Assembly: GCA_024426085.1 (NCBI GenBank)
Contig: CP087974.1
Location: 4,444,001 to 4,508,000 of the forward strand
Direction: 5' to 3'
Source: Rhizobium sp. RCAM05350
Lineage (GTDB): Bacteria > Pseudomonadota > Alphaproteobacteria > Rhizobiales > Rhizobiaceae
DNA length: 64,000 bases
The notes beneath the pieces are model-generated. The model had not been told where the DNA came from. It ran no database searches and was given only the letters and a program-made list of their open reading frames with translations. Each line of letters opens with the position of its first letter. Positions within the stretch are counted from its first letter, which is position 1. Shown here piece after piece: positions 49,813 through 63,403 of the stretch. The position numbers and the translations under genes were made by a program.

Positions 49813-50869
49813 ATGATGACGGATCAAGGCACAGGTTTTACCGATGCCGAAGGCGGACCGGTCCGTCACATTCCGGTTCTTCTCCCCGAGGTTCTCGCCA
49901 GTCTGGATCTTGCTCCGGGTAAAATCATTCTTGATGGTACGTTTGGTGCCGGCGGGTATACGTCGGCGATCCTTGCTGCCGGCGCTGATGTGATCGCGCT
50001 TGACCGTGATCCTGCGGCTATCCTGGGCGGTCAGTCGTTGGTGGCGGCGAGTGCCGGTCATCTCACTCTCGTGCATTCCCAGTTTTCCGATCTCGCACAG
50101 CATGCCCCTGCCGGTGGTCTTGATGGTGTCGTGCTCGACATCGGCGTTTCCTCGATGCAGATCGATGAGGCGGATCGCGGGTTTTCCTTTCAGCGCAAGG
50201 GGCCGCTCGATATGCGCATGTCGTCGTATGGCGTTTCTGCCGCAGATGTCGTCAATCGCGCCAAGGTGACCGATCTCACGCGCATCTTCGGCTTTCTCGG
50301 CGAAGAACCCCAATCCGGCCGCATTGCCCGTGCCATCGAAAAGCGCCGCCTTGAAGAGCCGTTCGTGACGACCCGTGACCTTGCCGGTTTGATCGAGGTT
50401 GTGACGCCCTGCAAGGCCAAGGATAAGATCCATCCCGCTACCCGTGTCTTCCAGGCGCTGCGCATTTTCGTCAACGATGAGCTTGGTGAGCTGGCGCGCG
50501 CACTGTTTGCGGCCGAGCGCGCCCTGAAGCCCGGTGGGCGGTTGACGGTGGTCACTTTTCATTCGCTGGAAGACAGGATCGTCAAGAAATTCTTCCAGGA
50601 CCGCGCCGGCAAGGCGTCAGGCTCCTGCCATTTGCCGATTGCCCATGAACGTGCGGCAACTTTCGCACCAGTTGGGAAATCTATGGTGGCGGCAAGCGAA
50701 GAAGAAGCGTCCCCGCAATCCACGCGCCCGGTCCGCCAAGATGCGGGTTGGGGCGCGTACCGAGGCTCCGCCTGAGGCAGATGACCTGTCCATCTTCGAT
50801 TTGCCGAACCTTGCAAGCCTTGGAAAGATGGGGGCTGAGACATGTTGCGTAGTTTTGACATCGTCCTGA
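49813..50869 (+). CDS. rsmH: 16S rRNA (cytosine1402-N4)-methyltransferase RsmH (one frame break)
   Basis: About 351 residues. N4-methylates C1402 in 16S rRNA using SAM. Motifs: [36 protein letters not shown] (SAM site), [46 protein letters not shown] and [14 protein letters not shown]. The frame breaks near 50710: a surplus C after EEAS; the corrected tail is [13 protein letters not shown] and ends about 28 bp inside ftsL, as usual in this cluster. ATG 49813 or 49816. Confidence 0.93.
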
Positions 50870-51252
50870 TCGTCGTCATGACAGCCGCTGCCACGGTGAC
50901 CTACACGATCAAGCATCAGGCTGAAAACAAGCTCGAAGAGGTTCGCAAACTGGAGGCCGGGATCAAGCTTGAGGAAGACACGATTGATCTGTTGCGCGCC
51001 GACTGGGCGCTGCTGACGCAACCGAACCGGCTGGAGAAGCTTGTTGGCGTCTATCAGCAGGATCTGCAACTGGCGCCCACCGACCCCACCCAGCTTGCCC
51101 GCCCAGAAGAATTGCCGATGCTGAAGGCCGATCTGCCACCGCCGGCGGATGTTCTGGAGGCGATGGGGCTGGCCAAGAGCAAAGGCAATGGCAAGCCAAA
51201 AAAGCCGGTGGATGACACGGACGATATCGCAACGGGTTCGGTGGCGCGCTGA
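50842..51252 (+). CDS. ftsL: Cell division protein FtsL
   Basis: Intact, 136 residues. Short cytoplasmic N-terminus, a single membrane span ([19 protein letters not shown]), then a periplasmic coiled coil ([20 protein letters not shown]), [18 protein letters not shown], and a charged, Lys/Pro-rich tail. Bridges FtsB/FtsQ to FtsW-FtsI in the divisome. Overlaps rsmH and ends at the ftsI start. Confidence 0.9.
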   Translation: MLRSFDIVLIVVMTAAATVTYTIKHQAENKLEEVRKLEAGIKLEEDTIDLLRADWALLTQPNRLEKLVGVYQQDLQLAPTDPTQLARPEELPMLKADLPPPADVLEAMGLAKSKGNGKPKKPVDDTDDIATGSVAR

Positions 51253-52996
51253 TGTCTTTTCTTTCCCGCATCATGGTCGTCAAGAGCAAGGCCCACTTCT
51301 CAGCCGGTGGCAATAATCACCCCGGCGATCTCGGTACACCGTTCGAGGGGACGCGCAAGCGCAGCAGCAACCAGGCGAAAAGCCGCGTTGCCATCGTCAT
51401 TGCCAGTTTCACGGCCGTCTACTGCATCATTGGTGGCCGCCTGGTCCAATATGGTCTGGCCCAGCCCGAAACGGTCTCCAGCATCGGCCGCGCCGACAAC
51501 CTGATGGCGTCGCGCCTGGATATCCTCGACCGCAACGGCGAGATTCTTGCGACCGATATTCGCACGGTCTCGCTCTATGCCGAGCCCCACAAGATCGTCG
51601 ATGCTGATGAAGCCGTCGAGCAGCTTTCGACCGTGCTGCCCAGCCTGAATGTCGCCGACATCTACAACAAGCTGAAGTCGCCATCGCGTTTCCAGTGGTT
51701 GCGCCGTCAGTTGACGCCCAAGCAGCAGAGCGAAATTCTGGCGCTCGGCATTCCCGGTATCGGTTTCCGGCCGGAAAAGCGCCGTTTCTATCCGGGCGGC
51801 GCCACCGCTTCGCATATCGTCGGCCACGTCAATGTCGATAACCGCGGTATCGCCGGTATGGAGCGCTGGATCGACAACCAGGGGCTCGCCGATCTCGCTG
51901 CCATCGGCATGACGAGCGATGCCAAGCTCGAGCCGGTCAAGCTGTCAATCGACCTGCGCGTCCAGAATATCCTGCGCGATGTCGTCGTCGATGCGATGAC
52001 AAAGTTCCGCTCGCTTGCCGCCGGCGGCGTGGTGATGGATGTGAGAACCGGCGAAATTCTCGCCATGGTGTCCTATCCGGATTACGACCCCAACAAGCCG
52101 GCTGATGGCGCCAAGGAAGGCTGGATGAACTGCATGTCGAACGGTACGTTCTGAGATGGGTTCGACATTCAAATCCTTTACGACGGCGATGGCGCTTGAT
52201 TCAGGCAAGGTGAAGCTTACCGACAGCTTTGATGCGACCAACCCGATCCGCATCGGCGGCTTCACGATCAAGGACTTCCACGGCAAGCGCCACGTTCTGA
52301 CCGTGCCGGAAATCTTCCAGTATTCGTCCAACATTGGAACGGCGAAGATGGCTGACATCGTCGGCATCGAGGGACACAAGGAATTCCTGACCCGTATTGG
52401 GTTGCTGACCAAAATGCCGACGGAACTGCCGGAAGTGAAGACGCCGAGCCAGCCGCGTGAATGGAAGAAGATCAATTCGATCACCATCTCCTTCGGCCAT
52501 GGGGTGTCTACCACGCCGCTGCAAACGGCAGTGGCCGGTGCGGCCCTGTTGAACGGCGGCAATCTGATTGAGCCGACCTTCCTGCCGCGCACGGTGGAGC
52601 AGGCCCAGGCGGCCTCGACGAATGTCATCAAGAAATCCACCAGCGACGACATGCGTTTCCTGTTCCGCTGGAACGGCGTTAATGGCTCGGGCAGAAACGC
52701 GGGTGCCGGGCTTTAATGTCGGTGGCAAAACCGGAACGGCCGACAAGGTGGTCAACGGCCGTTATTCGAACGATGCCAACTTCAATGCGTTCCTAGCCGG
52801 CTTCCCGATCGATGATCCGCGCTATGTGGTCCTGACCTTCATCGACGAGCCGAAAACCGACAAGGGCAATGGCGCGGCACTCGCAGGCAATACGGCTGCA
52901 CCAATGGTGCACGACATCATCAGCCGGTCGGCGCCGCTTCTCGGCGTCGAACCGAAGTTTGGTGAAGACGGTTCTGCCTTGCTTGTGTCTTATTGA
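51252..52996 (+). CDS. ftsI: Septal peptidoglycan transpeptidase FtsI/PBP3 (two frame breaks)
   Basis: About 580 residues. N-terminal span (VAIVIASFTAVYCIIGGRLV), the dimerisation module (RLDILDRNGEILATDI, GIGFRPEKRRFYPGGATASH), and the transpeptidase domain. The three catalytic motifs are present: Ser-x-x-Lys in EMGSTFKSFTT, Ser-Ser-Asn in QYSSNIGTAK and Lys-Thr-Gly in VGGKTGTAD. Frame breaks near 52152 (TTC[T]GAG, a surplus T right before the active serine) and near 52690. Crosslinks septal murein with FtsW. Follows ftsL with ATG at 51252. Confidence 0.95.
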
Positions 52997-53059
52997 CCAT
53001 GGAATGACAATCTGGAGGATTCGCCGCCCGGCGCGTCGGTATAACTGAAAAGTGCACCC

Positions 53060-54521
53060 ATGAAGATCAAAAACCTGATCGGGAAGGATTTCCCGGAAAT
53101 TGCGTCACAGCTGGACAATGCGGCCGGTGATATCGATATCGCCGCCATTACTGCCGATAGCCGGCAGGTTGCGCCTGGTTCGTTGTTCGTGGCGTTGTCG
53201 GGAAGCAAGGCTGACGGCAAGGCTTTCATCGACGATGCGATCGCCCGCGGGGCAGCTGCCGTCGTGACCGGGGTCAAGTCTGCAAGCGATACACCTGTTC
53301 CGGTCCTGTCCGCCTTCACGCCACGCCGCGTGCTGGCGATTGCCGCCGCCAATTTCTATGGACGCCAGCCGGATACAATGGTGGCCGTCACCGGTACGGC
53401 CGGCAAAACCTCGGTTGCCTCTTTTGCCCGCCGGATCTGGGCGCATGCCGGTTTTGCCGCTGCGACGATCGGCACGACCGGCGTGATTGCGCCCGGTCGT
53501 AACGACTATGGTTCGCTGACCACACCGGATCCGGTTTCGCTGCACAAGCTTTTGGCCGAACTGGCTGACGCCGGTGTTACCCACGCGGCGATGGAAGCCT
53601 CCAGCCATGGATTGGACCAGAGCCGGCTCGACGGCGTCCGGCTTGCCGCTGCCGGGTTTACCAACCTTGGCCGCGACCACATGGATTACCACCCGACCGT
53701 CGAGGACTATATGGCCGCCAAGATGCGCCTGTTCGACGGCGTTTTGCCGAAAGGCTCGCCAGCCGTCATCTTTTCCGATGATGCGTGGTCAGCGCAGGCG
53801 ATTGCCGCTGCCAGGGCAGGCGGCCATGAGGTTCTGACTGTCGGACGCAAGGGCGATTACTTGTCGCTGAAGCGCGTAGAACATTTCCGTCACAAGCAGA
53901 TCGCCGAGATCCATGTCGGCGACGAGATTTTCGAAGTGCATGTGCCGCTCGCCGGCGACTTCCAGATATCGAACGCACTGGTCGTGGCGGGGCTCGCCAT
54001 GTCGACCGGCGTCAGCGCCAGGGCGACGATGGCAGCGCTTGAAAAGCTGCAGGGCGCCTCGGGCCGCCTAGAGCTGGTCGGCCATACCAAGGAAGGTGCA
54101 CTCGCTTATGTGGACTATGCCCATAAGCCGGATGCGCTGGAAAACGTGCTGGCTTCCGGTTCGCCCGTTCACCACCGGCCGCATCATTGTGGTCTTCGGC
54201 TGCGGTGGCGACCGTGACAAGGGTAAGCGTCCGATCATGGGCGAGATCGCCACGCGCCTGGCCGATGTGGTGATCGTCACCGACGACAATCCGCGTTCGG
54301 AAGTGCCTGAAGTCATTCGCAGCGAAATCATGGCTGCCGCCAAGGGCGCCACCGAGATTGGTGACCGCGCCGAGGCGATCAAGGCCGCCGTCGACATGCT
54401 GGCATCGGGCGACACGCTGATCGTCGCCGGCAAAGGGCACGAGGAGGGCCAGACCGTCGGCTCCGTCACCCTGCCGTTCTCCGATCATGCCGAACTGAAC
54501 AAGGCATTGGGAGGTCATTGA
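53060..54521 (+). CDS. murE: UDP-MurNAc-tripeptide synthetase MurE, meso-DAP adding (one frame break)
   Basis: About 486 residues. Adds meso-diaminopimelate to UDP-MurNAc-L-Ala-D-Glu. ATP loop [20 protein letters not shown] near residue 110, [28 protein letters not shown] and the meso-DAP specificity loop [11 protein letters not shown] (Asp-Asn-Pro-Arg). The frame breaks near 54165 (surplus G after LAS; the continuation [19 protein letters not shown] is in the next frame). ATG 53060; murF begins two bases after its stop. Confidence 0.95.
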
Positions 54522-54522
54522 T

Positions 54523-55957
54523 TTGAGCTTTCTGTGGACCACAAGCGACCTGATGGCGGCCATGCACGGCCGCCCGATGGGCAATCTGCCCGAGGGCATA
54601 ACCGGCATTTCGATCGACAGCCGCTCCCTCGGCAAGGGCGAGGCCTTCTTCGCCATCAAGGGCGACCGGGTCGATGGGCATGACTATGCCGGTATCGCCA
54701 TTGCCAATGGTGCAGCGCTACTGGTCGTCAGCGAAGCCAAGCTACCCGCACTCGGACGCCTGAACGCGCCGATGATCGTCGTCGATGACGTTCTGGATGC
54801 AATGGTGCGGCTTGGTTGTGCCGCGCGCTGACCGCAGTGCCGCCAAGATCATCGCTGTCACCGGATCGGTCGGCAAGACGACGACCAAGGAGATGCTGCG
54901 TCACATGCTTCAGCCATCCGGCCGGGTGCATGCGTCTGTTGCGTCGTTCAACAATCACTGGGGCGTGCCGCTGACCCTGTCGCGCATGCCGGAAAATACC
55001 GATTTCGGCATTTTCGAAATCGGCATGAACCATGCCGACGAAATCCGGCCGCTGGTCAGGATGGTGCGCCCGCATGTGGCCATCATCACCACCATCGCCG
55101 CCGCCCATCTCGGCAATTTCAAGGACCTTGAGGAAATTGCTGCCGCCAAGGCAGAGATCATGGAAGGCCTCGTTGACGACGGCCATGTGATCCTCAACCG
55201 CGACAATGAGCAGTTCGAGGCTCTGGAGAAAGCAGCAATCGCGCTGGGCGTCGCCCATATTGATAGTTTTGGCAGCAGCGCCAAGGCCGATTTCCGCATG
55301 GTCGAGTATACCGGCGGTTCCGAGGGCGGCGTGCTGTGGGCAGCGTTCGACGGCAAAACGCTGGAAATCCCGATGGGAGCGCCCGGACGCCATATCGCTG
55401 AAAATGCGCTGGCGGCACTTGGAGCCATAGGACTTGTCGGTGCGAACATGGATGCGGCGCTTGGAGCGCTTGCGACCCTGCAGGCGGAAAAGGGCAGGGG
55501 CGCACGGCATCGCCTGGCGATCGGCTCCGGTTCTTTCGTGCTGATCGATGAAAGCTACAACGCCAACCCGGCTTCGATGCAGGCGGCGATTTCGCTTCTG
55601 AAAGACGCGGCTGTGCCAGACGGTGGCCGCCGGATCGCCATTCTTGGCGACATGCTGGAAATGGGCGAATTCTCCGGTGCTGTTCATGCCGGGCTTGCTG
55701 CGCCGCTGGTTGATGCCGGCATTGCCGATGCATGGCTTGCTGGTCCGGAAATGGCGCACCTGCGCGATGCCCTGCCTGAAAACGTGCGCGTCGAATATCG
55801 CGAGACGGTCGATGCACTGAAGGAATTTGCGCTTGGCTCCATCGCTGCCGGGGATGTGGTGATGATCAAATCGTCAAAGGGCACGGGCTGCGGCAGGATC
55901 GTTTCGGCTCTTCTTGAGACATATCCGGCCTCTTTAGGACCGGAACACACTGAATAA
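54523..55957 (+). CDS. murF: UDP-MurNAc-tripeptide:D-Ala-D-Ala ligase MurF (one frame break)
   Basis: About 477 residues. Adds D-Ala-D-Ala to the UDP-MurNAc-tripeptide. N-domain ISIDSRSLGKGEAFFAIKG, ATP loop VTGSVGKTTTKEML, FNNHWGVPLTLSRM, EIGMNHADEIRPL, LIDESYNANPASMQAAISLL and the C-terminal GDMLEMGEFSGAVHAGL. The frame breaks at about 54830 (CGC[T]GACC, a surplus T), with RLGCAARDRSAAKIIAVTG when corrected. TTG 54523 start (LSFLWTTSDL) fits the murE stop two bases upstream. Confidence 0.94.
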
Positions 55958-56080
55958 AGGCAGGACAAGGCTTTATCGGCCGCTGTTCAATGCTGACACT
56001 TTTGATACCACGCAGTTATTCTTCTATCAGGTGATTCTGATCGATGGAATCTGCAACGAACCTTTGGGGAAAGGTCCCTC

Positions 56081-57180
56081 ATGCTCATCTGGCTTGTCGA
56101 ACTGGCGGACCATTTTCAATTCTTCAATCTGTTCCGGTACATCACCTTCCGTACCGGCGCCGCCCTGTTCACCTCGGCATTGATCGTTTTCCTGTTCGGG
56201 CCGCGCATGATTTCAGTCGCTGCGCGTGCGCCAGGGCCGCGGCCAGCCGATCCGTGCCGATGGACCGCAGACCCATTTCAAGAAGGCGGGTACGCCGACC
56301 ATGGGTGGCCTGATGATCCTTGCAGGCATCGTCGGCAGTTCGCTGCTCTGGGCTGACCTTTCCAGCGTCTACGTCGTCTCGACACTGTTGGTGACGCTCG
56401 GTTTTGGCGCCATTGGCTTCTACGACGATTATCTGAAGGTGACGAAACAGTCCGACAAGGGCTTTTCCGGCAAGGCTCGGCTCGGGATCGAATTCCTCGT
56501 TGCCGGCATTGCCGTGTTCTTCATGATGCGGACGGCCCTTTCGGCCGGGGTGGCAGGCTCCACCTTCGGATCGTCGCTGACATTCCCGTTCCTGAAGGAT
56601 TTTACCCTCAATCTCGGCTATTTCTTCATCCTGTTCGGCGGCTTCGTCATCGTCGGTGCCGGCAATGCCGTCAACCTGACGGACGGCCTCGACGGTCTCG
56701 CCATCGTACCGGTGATGATCGCTGCCGCCTCCTTCGGCATCATCGCCTATCTCGCCGGTAACGCGGTGTTTGCGAACTACCTGCAGATCCATTTCGTGCC
56801 GGGTACGGGTGAACTGGCGGTCATTCTCGGGGCTGTGATCGGTGCAGGGCTTGGTTTCCTCTGGTTCAACGCGCCGCCGGCCGCCATCTTCATGGGCGAC
56901 ACCGGATCGCTGGCGCTTGGCGGCCTGATCGGTGCGGTTGCTGTTGCGACCAAGCACGAGATCGTCATGGTCATCATCGGTGGCCTGTTCGTCATGGAAA
57001 CCCTGTCGGTGATCATCCAGGTCTTCTGGTTCAAGCGCACCGGCAAGCGTGTCTTCCTGATGGCGCCGATCCATCACCATTTCGAAAAGCTCGGCTGGAC
57101 CGAAAGCCAGGTGGTTATCCGGTTCTGGATCATCGGTCATTCTCGCCATGGTCGGCCTTTCGACCCTGAAGCTGCGGTAA
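56081..57180 (+). CDS. mraY: Phospho-MurNAc-pentapeptide translocase MraY (two frame breaks)
   Basis: 365 residues when corrected, the normal family length. Transfers phospho-MurNAc-pentapeptide to undecaprenyl phosphate, giving lipid I, in the inner membrane. Ten spans; key residues in [24 protein letters not shown] (Asp-Asp), [29 protein letters not shown] and the HHH motif in [12 protein letters not shown]. Frame breaks near 56218 and 57133, each with one surplus G (ISV[A..] to LRVRQG; IIG to VILAMVG). ATG 56081. Confidence 0.95.
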
Positions 57181-57186
57181 GAGGCG

Positions 57187-58578
<1,392 letters not shown>

Positions 58579-58638
58579 GGGTGATGACCCTGACTTTGAG
58601 ATATTGGCGCCGGACGCGCCGTTGAAGGGGACGAAGAA

Positions 58639-59795
58639 ATGGTAAGCCGTGCCGAACGTGGCCCCGTGGCCGACTGGTTCTGGACGATCGACAGGTTCTT
58701 CCTGGCGACCTTCATTCTGTTGATGGGCATCGGTTTCATGTTGTCCTTCGCGGCAAGCCCGGCGGTGGCCGAGCGCCTCAATCTCGACAGTTTCCATTTC
58801 GTCAAGCGCCACGCGGCCTTCCTGCTGCCGTCGCTGGCGGTGATGATCGCCATCTCCTTCATGTCGCCGCGGCAGGTGCGCCGCACCGCGATGATCCTGC
58901 TTCTGGCATCGCTTGCGATGATGGTTCTGGCGCTGTTTTTCGGCGCAGAGGTCAAGGGATCGCGCCGCTGGATATCGCTCGCCGGATTGTCGGTGCAGCC
59001 GTCGGAGTTCATGAAGCCGGCTTTCGTCGTTGTCTGCGCCTGGCTGTTTTCCGAACATGCCCGCCAGCCCGAAATCCCCGGCAACCTGTTTGCCATCCTG
59101 CTGTTCGGCATTGTTGCCGCGTTGCTGGTGGCCCAGCCTGACCTTGGCCAGACTATCCTCACCACCGCCGTCTGGGGCGGTATGTTCTTTATGGCCGGCA
59201 TGCCCTGGCTGTGGATCGTCGTGCTCGGCGGCTCCGCTGTCGGCGGCCTTGTAGTTGCCTATACCGTGCTGCCGCACGTGGCAGGCCGTATCGACCGATT
59301 CATGACCGGCGAGGGCGATACGTTCCAGGTCGATACCGCGCTTCAGGCCATCATCCGGGGCGACTGGTTCGGCCAGGGGGCCGGGCGAGGGCATCGTCAA
59401 GCGGATCATCCCCGACAGCCATACCGACTTCATCTTTTCGGTCGCAGCGGAAGAGTTCGGCATCGTCTTCTGCATGGTGATCGTGCTGATCTTTGCCTTC
59501 CTCGTCATGCGGGGCTTGAGCCACGCGTTTCTGTGAACGCAATGATTTTACCCGCTTTGCCGTTGCCGGCCTGGTGCTGCAGATCGGCATCCAGTCGATG
59601 ATTAATATCGGCGTCAATCTGCAGTTGCTGCCGGCCAAGGGCATGACCCTGCCGTTGATCTCCTACGGCGGTTCGTCCATGGTGGCGATCTGCGTGACGG
59701 CGGGATTCATCCTGGCATTGACCCGCCATCGTCCGGAAAAGGCGCTGTCGAGCGTAGCCTGTTTCTGCTCCGGCATGGGCGTTCCGGCCGAATAG
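58639..59795 (+). CDS. ftsW: Septal peptidoglycan glycosyltransferase FtsW, SEDS family (two frame breaks)
   Basis: 384 residues corrected. Polymerises lipid II at the septum with FtsI. SEDS signatures: AEVKGSRRWISLAGLSVQPSE, VAQPDLGQT (catalytic Asp region), WGGMFFMAGMPWLWIVVLGG, IIPDSHTDFIFSVAAEEFG and NIGVNLQLLPAKGMTLPLIS, YGGSSM. About ten spans. Frame breaks near 59387 (a surplus G in a G-run, QG to PGEGIVK) and 59533 (TTTC[T]GTG, a surplus T). ATG 58639. Confidence 0.93.
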
Positions 59796-59817
59796 GCCGG
59801 TGGAATAAGGACTGAAC

Positions 59818-60942
59818 ATGACCAAAGGCATTATCATGCTCGCCGCCGGTGGTACCGGCGGCCATCTGTTTCCGGCGGAAGCGCTGGCGCACGAATTGAA
59901 GGCGCTCGGCTATTCCATCCATCTGGTGACGGACAGCCGGGCAGAGCGCTTCGCCGGAAAGTTTCCGGCCGATGAAATCCATGTCGTTCCATCGGCAACG
60001 ATCGGTTCGAAGAACCCGCTGAAAGTCGCATCGTCGCTGTGGACACTCTGGTCGGGTATTCGCATTGCCCGCCGCCTGATGGCGAAGGTGCGGCCGAAGG
60101 TCGTCGTTGGCTTCGGCGGTTATCCGACGATACCGCCGTTGCTGGCTGCCACGGGCATGGGCATCCCATCGATGATCCACGAGCAGAATGCCGTTATGGG
60201 GCGCGCCAACAAGGCGCTGGCCAAGCGGGTGCGGGCGATTGCCGGCGGGTTTTTGCCGGAAACCGACGGACCGTATGCGGCAAAGACGGTGACGACGGGC
60301 AATCCGGTGCGTCCTGCGGTTCTCGAAGCCGCCAAGGTTCCCTACCAGCCGTCCGGCGAGGGCGAGGAGTTCCGCCTCGTCGTGTTCGGCGGCAGCCAGG
60401 GCGCCCAGTATTTCTCTAAAAGCGTGCCGACCGCCATCAGCCTGCTCGATGACAATTTGAGACGGCGCCTGAAGGTGACGCAGCAGGCGCGCGCCGAAGA
60501 TATGCCGATGGTTGAGGGCTGCGTTACCAAGCTTGAGATGAACGCGGATATTGCTCCGTTCTTTACCGACATGGCTGACCGGATCGCTAGGGCGCATCTG
60601 GTCATCTGCCGCTCAGGCGCCTCGACGGTTTCGGAGATCGCGGTGATCGGCCGTCCGGCGATCCTGGTGCCTTATCCCTATGCGCTGGACCATGATCAGG
60701 CAGCCAATGCCGCAGCCCTGGCCGCGACAGGCGGCGCCAAGGTGATTGTTCAAGCCGAACTTTCGCCGGAAAAACTCAGCAAGATCCTGACCGGGGCGAT
60801 GACCAACCCTGAGAAGCTCTCCACGATGGCGGCAAACGCCAAACAGGCGGGCAAACCCGATGCCGCACGCTTGCTTGCCGCCATGGTTGAAGCTATTGCC
60901 AGCGGTTCGACAATTGCACAGTTCAAGGAAGCACGCTCATGA
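59818..60942 (+). CDS. murG: UDP-GlcNAc:lipid I GlcNAc-transferase MurG
   Basis: Intact, 374 residues. Makes lipid II from lipid I, GT28 family, peripheral membrane. N-terminal [70 protein letters not shown], the donor-binding [20 protein letters not shown] and [14 protein letters not shown]. Its stop overlaps the murC start by four bases. Confidence 0.96.
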   Translation: MTKGIIMLAAGGTGGHLFPAEALAHELKALGYSIHLVTDSRAERFAGKFPADEIHVVPSATIGSKNPLKVASSLWTLWSGIRIARRLMAKVRPKVVVGFGGYPTIPPLLAATGMGIPSMIHEQNAVMGRANKALAKRVRAIAGGFLPETDGPYAAKTVTTGNPVRPAVLEAAKVPYQPSGEGEEFRLVVFGGSQGAQYFSKSVPTAISLLDDNLRRRLKVTQQARAEDMPMVEGCVTKLEMNADIAPFFTDMADRIARAHLVICRSGASTVSEIAVIGRPAILVPYPYALDHDQAANAAALAATGGAKVIVQAELSPEKLSKILTGAMTNPEKLSTMAANAKQAGKPDAARLLAAMVEAIASGSTIAQFKEARS

Positions 60943-62352
60943 AGATGCCGCAGACGATCGGCCTGGTTCATTTCATCGGTATCGGCGGTATCGGCATGAG
61001 CGGTATCGCCGAGGTGCTGCACAATCTCGGCCACAAGGTTCAGGGCTCCGACCAGTCCGACAGCGCCAATGTCCAGCGCCTGCGTGACAAGGGCATCGAG
61101 GTGTTTGTCGGCCATAAGGCCGAAAATATCGGCGAGGCCGAAGTCGTCGTCGTTTCCACGGCTATCAAGAAGAGCAATCCGGAACTGATCGCCGCGCGTG
61201 AAAAGCTGCTGCCGGTCGTCCGCCGTGCCGAAATGCTCGCCGAACTCATGCGCTTCCGCAATGCCATCGCCATTGGCGGCACCCATGGCAAGACGACGAC
61301 GACGTCGATGGTCGCCTCGCTTCTCGAAGCGGGCGGACTGGATCCGACCGTCATCAATGGCGGCATCATCAATGCCTATGGCACCAATGCCCGTATGGGC
61401 GAGGGCGAGTGGATGGTTGTCGAGGCCGACGAATCCGACGGCACCTTCCTGAAGCTACCGGCCGATGTGGCTGTTGTTACCAATATCGATCCGGAACATC
61501 TCGATCACTACGGCAATTTCGATGCCGTGCGTGAAGCCTTCCGCCAGTTCGTCGAGAATGTGCCGTTCTATGGCTTCGCCGTCATGTGCCTCGATCATCC
61601 CGAAGTTCAGACGATGGTCTCGAAGATCGAGGATCGCAAGGTCATTACTTACGGCGAAAATCCGCAGGCCGACGTGCGCTATTCCAATATCCGTATGGAC
61701 GGGGCGACGTCCGTGTTCGACGTTGAAATCCGCCGCCGCCGTACCGGCCAGATTATCAAACTGCCGGATCTGCGTTTGCCGATGCCGGGCCGGCACAACG
61801 TTTCCAACGCGACGGCGGCGATCGCCGTTGCCCAGCGTCTCGGCATCAAGCCGGATGCGATTGCCAAGGGCATTGCTGCATTCAGCGGCGTCAAGCGACG
61901 TTTCACCTTCACCGGCGAATGGAACGATGTCCGCGTTTATGACGACTACGGCCATCACCCCGTCGAAATCAAGGCCGTGCTCAGGGCCGCGCGCGAAGCC
62001 TGCCAGGGCCGCGTTATTGCCGTGCATCAGCCGCACCGGTTCTCGCGCTTGCACAGTCTTTTTGAAGATTTCTCCGCATGCTTCAACGATGCCGATACGA
62101 TCCTCCTGGCGCCGGTCTATTCGGCGGGCGAAGAGCCGATCGAGGGCATCAATTCGCAGGAACTCGTCTCCCGCATCAAGGCCGGCGGCCATCGGGACGC
62201 GCTTCATCGAAGGCCCGGAAGCAATCGCGCCGATCGTCTCCGCCATTGCGCAACCGGGTGACTTTGTGGTTCTCTTGGGGGCCGGCAGCATCACATATTG
62301 GGCAGCCGCACTTCCGAAGGAACTCGCAGGCATTTCAGGAAATTCCGCATGA
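60939..62352 (+). CDS. murC: UDP-N-acetylmuramate:L-alanine ligase MurC (one frame break)
   Basis: 470 residues. Adds L-alanine to UDP-MurNAc, cytosol. N-terminal [23 protein letters not shown] loop [76 protein letters not shown] and a C-terminal [17 protein letters not shown]. The frame breaks near 62195 (a surplus G, GGHR to TRFIEGPEA). ATG 60939; the murB ATG overlaps its stop by four bases. Confidence 0.95.
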
Positions 62353-63324
62353 AACAGGTACACGGTGAAAAGCTACTGGCCTCTCTGGGGGACAGCGTCA
62401 AGGAACTGCGCGGACGTTTGACGCCGGATGCGCCGATGGATCGCGTCACCTGGTTTCGTGCCGGCGGTCTTGCGGAGCTGATGTTCCAGCCGCATGACGC
62501 CGACGATCTCATCGCATTCCTGAAGATGCTTCCCACCGAAGTGCCAGTCATGGTTGCCGGTGCTCGGATCCAACCTTCTGGTCCGCGACGGCGGCATTCC
62601 GGGCGTCGTCATCAGGCTTTCGGCCAAGGGCTTTGGCGATGTCGAGCTGGTCTCCGAAACGCGGGTGAAAGCCGGAACGATCTGCCCGGACAAGAATTTG
62701 GCGGCGATGACGCTTGATCACGGCATTGGCGGTTTTGCATTCTACTACGGCATTCCCGGTACGATCGGCGGCGCGCTGCGCATGAACGCCGGCGCCAATG
62801 GCGGCGAGACGCGCGAGCGGGTCGTCGAGGTCCATGCGGTCGATCGCCAGGGCAACACGCATGTGCTGTCAAATGCCGACATGGGTTACAGCTATCGTCA
62901 CTCGTCGGCGCCCAAGGATATTATCTTCACCCATGCGGTTTTCGAAGGCTACCCGGAAGACAAGGCCAAGATTCGTGCCGACATGGATGCGGTGCGTCAG
63001 CATCATGAGACCGTGCAGCCGATCCATGAAAAGACCGGCGGGTCGACCTTCAAGAACCCGGAAGGCCATTCGGCTTGGAAGTTGATCGACGAAGCCGGCT
63101 GCCGCGGCATGATGATCGGCGGCGCGCAGATGTCGCCGATGCACTGCAACTTCATGATCAACACCGGACAGGCGAGTGGCTACGAACTCGAATATCTCGG
63201 CGAGACCGTGCGCCAGCGCGTATTTGAAACCTCGGGCATTTCGCTCGAATGGGAAATCAAGCGCATCGGGACCTTCATGCCGGGCTACGAGGTCAAGGAA
63301 TTCCTGGGTGAGCTGACGGCCTGA
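62349..63324 (+). CDS. murB: UDP-N-acetylenolpyruvoylglucosamine reductase MurB (one frame break)
   Basis: 324 residues, the rhizobial length. FAD/NADPH enzyme producing UDP-MurNAc. Segments: [34 protein letters not shown] (FAD), [27 protein letters not shown] (catalytic region), [20 protein letters not shown] and [11 protein letters not shown]. The frame breaks at about 62569 (GGTGCT[C]GGATCC, surplus C). ATG 62349 overlaps murC. Last gene of the dcw block in the window, followed by a strong terminator. Confidence 0.95.
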
Positions 63325-63345
63325 GCTGCCAATGCTCTGAAATAA

Positions 63346-63381
63346 AAAAAGCCGCCGCGGAGCGATCCGCGGCGGCTTTTT
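63346..63381. terminator. Rho-independent terminator between murB and the MFS gene
   Basis: Perfect 16-bp stem (AAAAAGCCGCCGCGGA and its complement, loop GCGA) with T-runs on both strands, 22 bp after the murB stop and 23 bp before the convergent MFS gene end; works for both. Confidence 0.95.
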
Positions 63382-63403
63382 GGTGTTTAACGCTTGTTGA
63401 AGC

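Noticed and set aside
51252-52996. Programmed frameshifting in ftsI
   Set aside because: No slippery heptamer or downstream stem was seen; the surplus T directly before the active-site codons matches the general C[T]G pattern.
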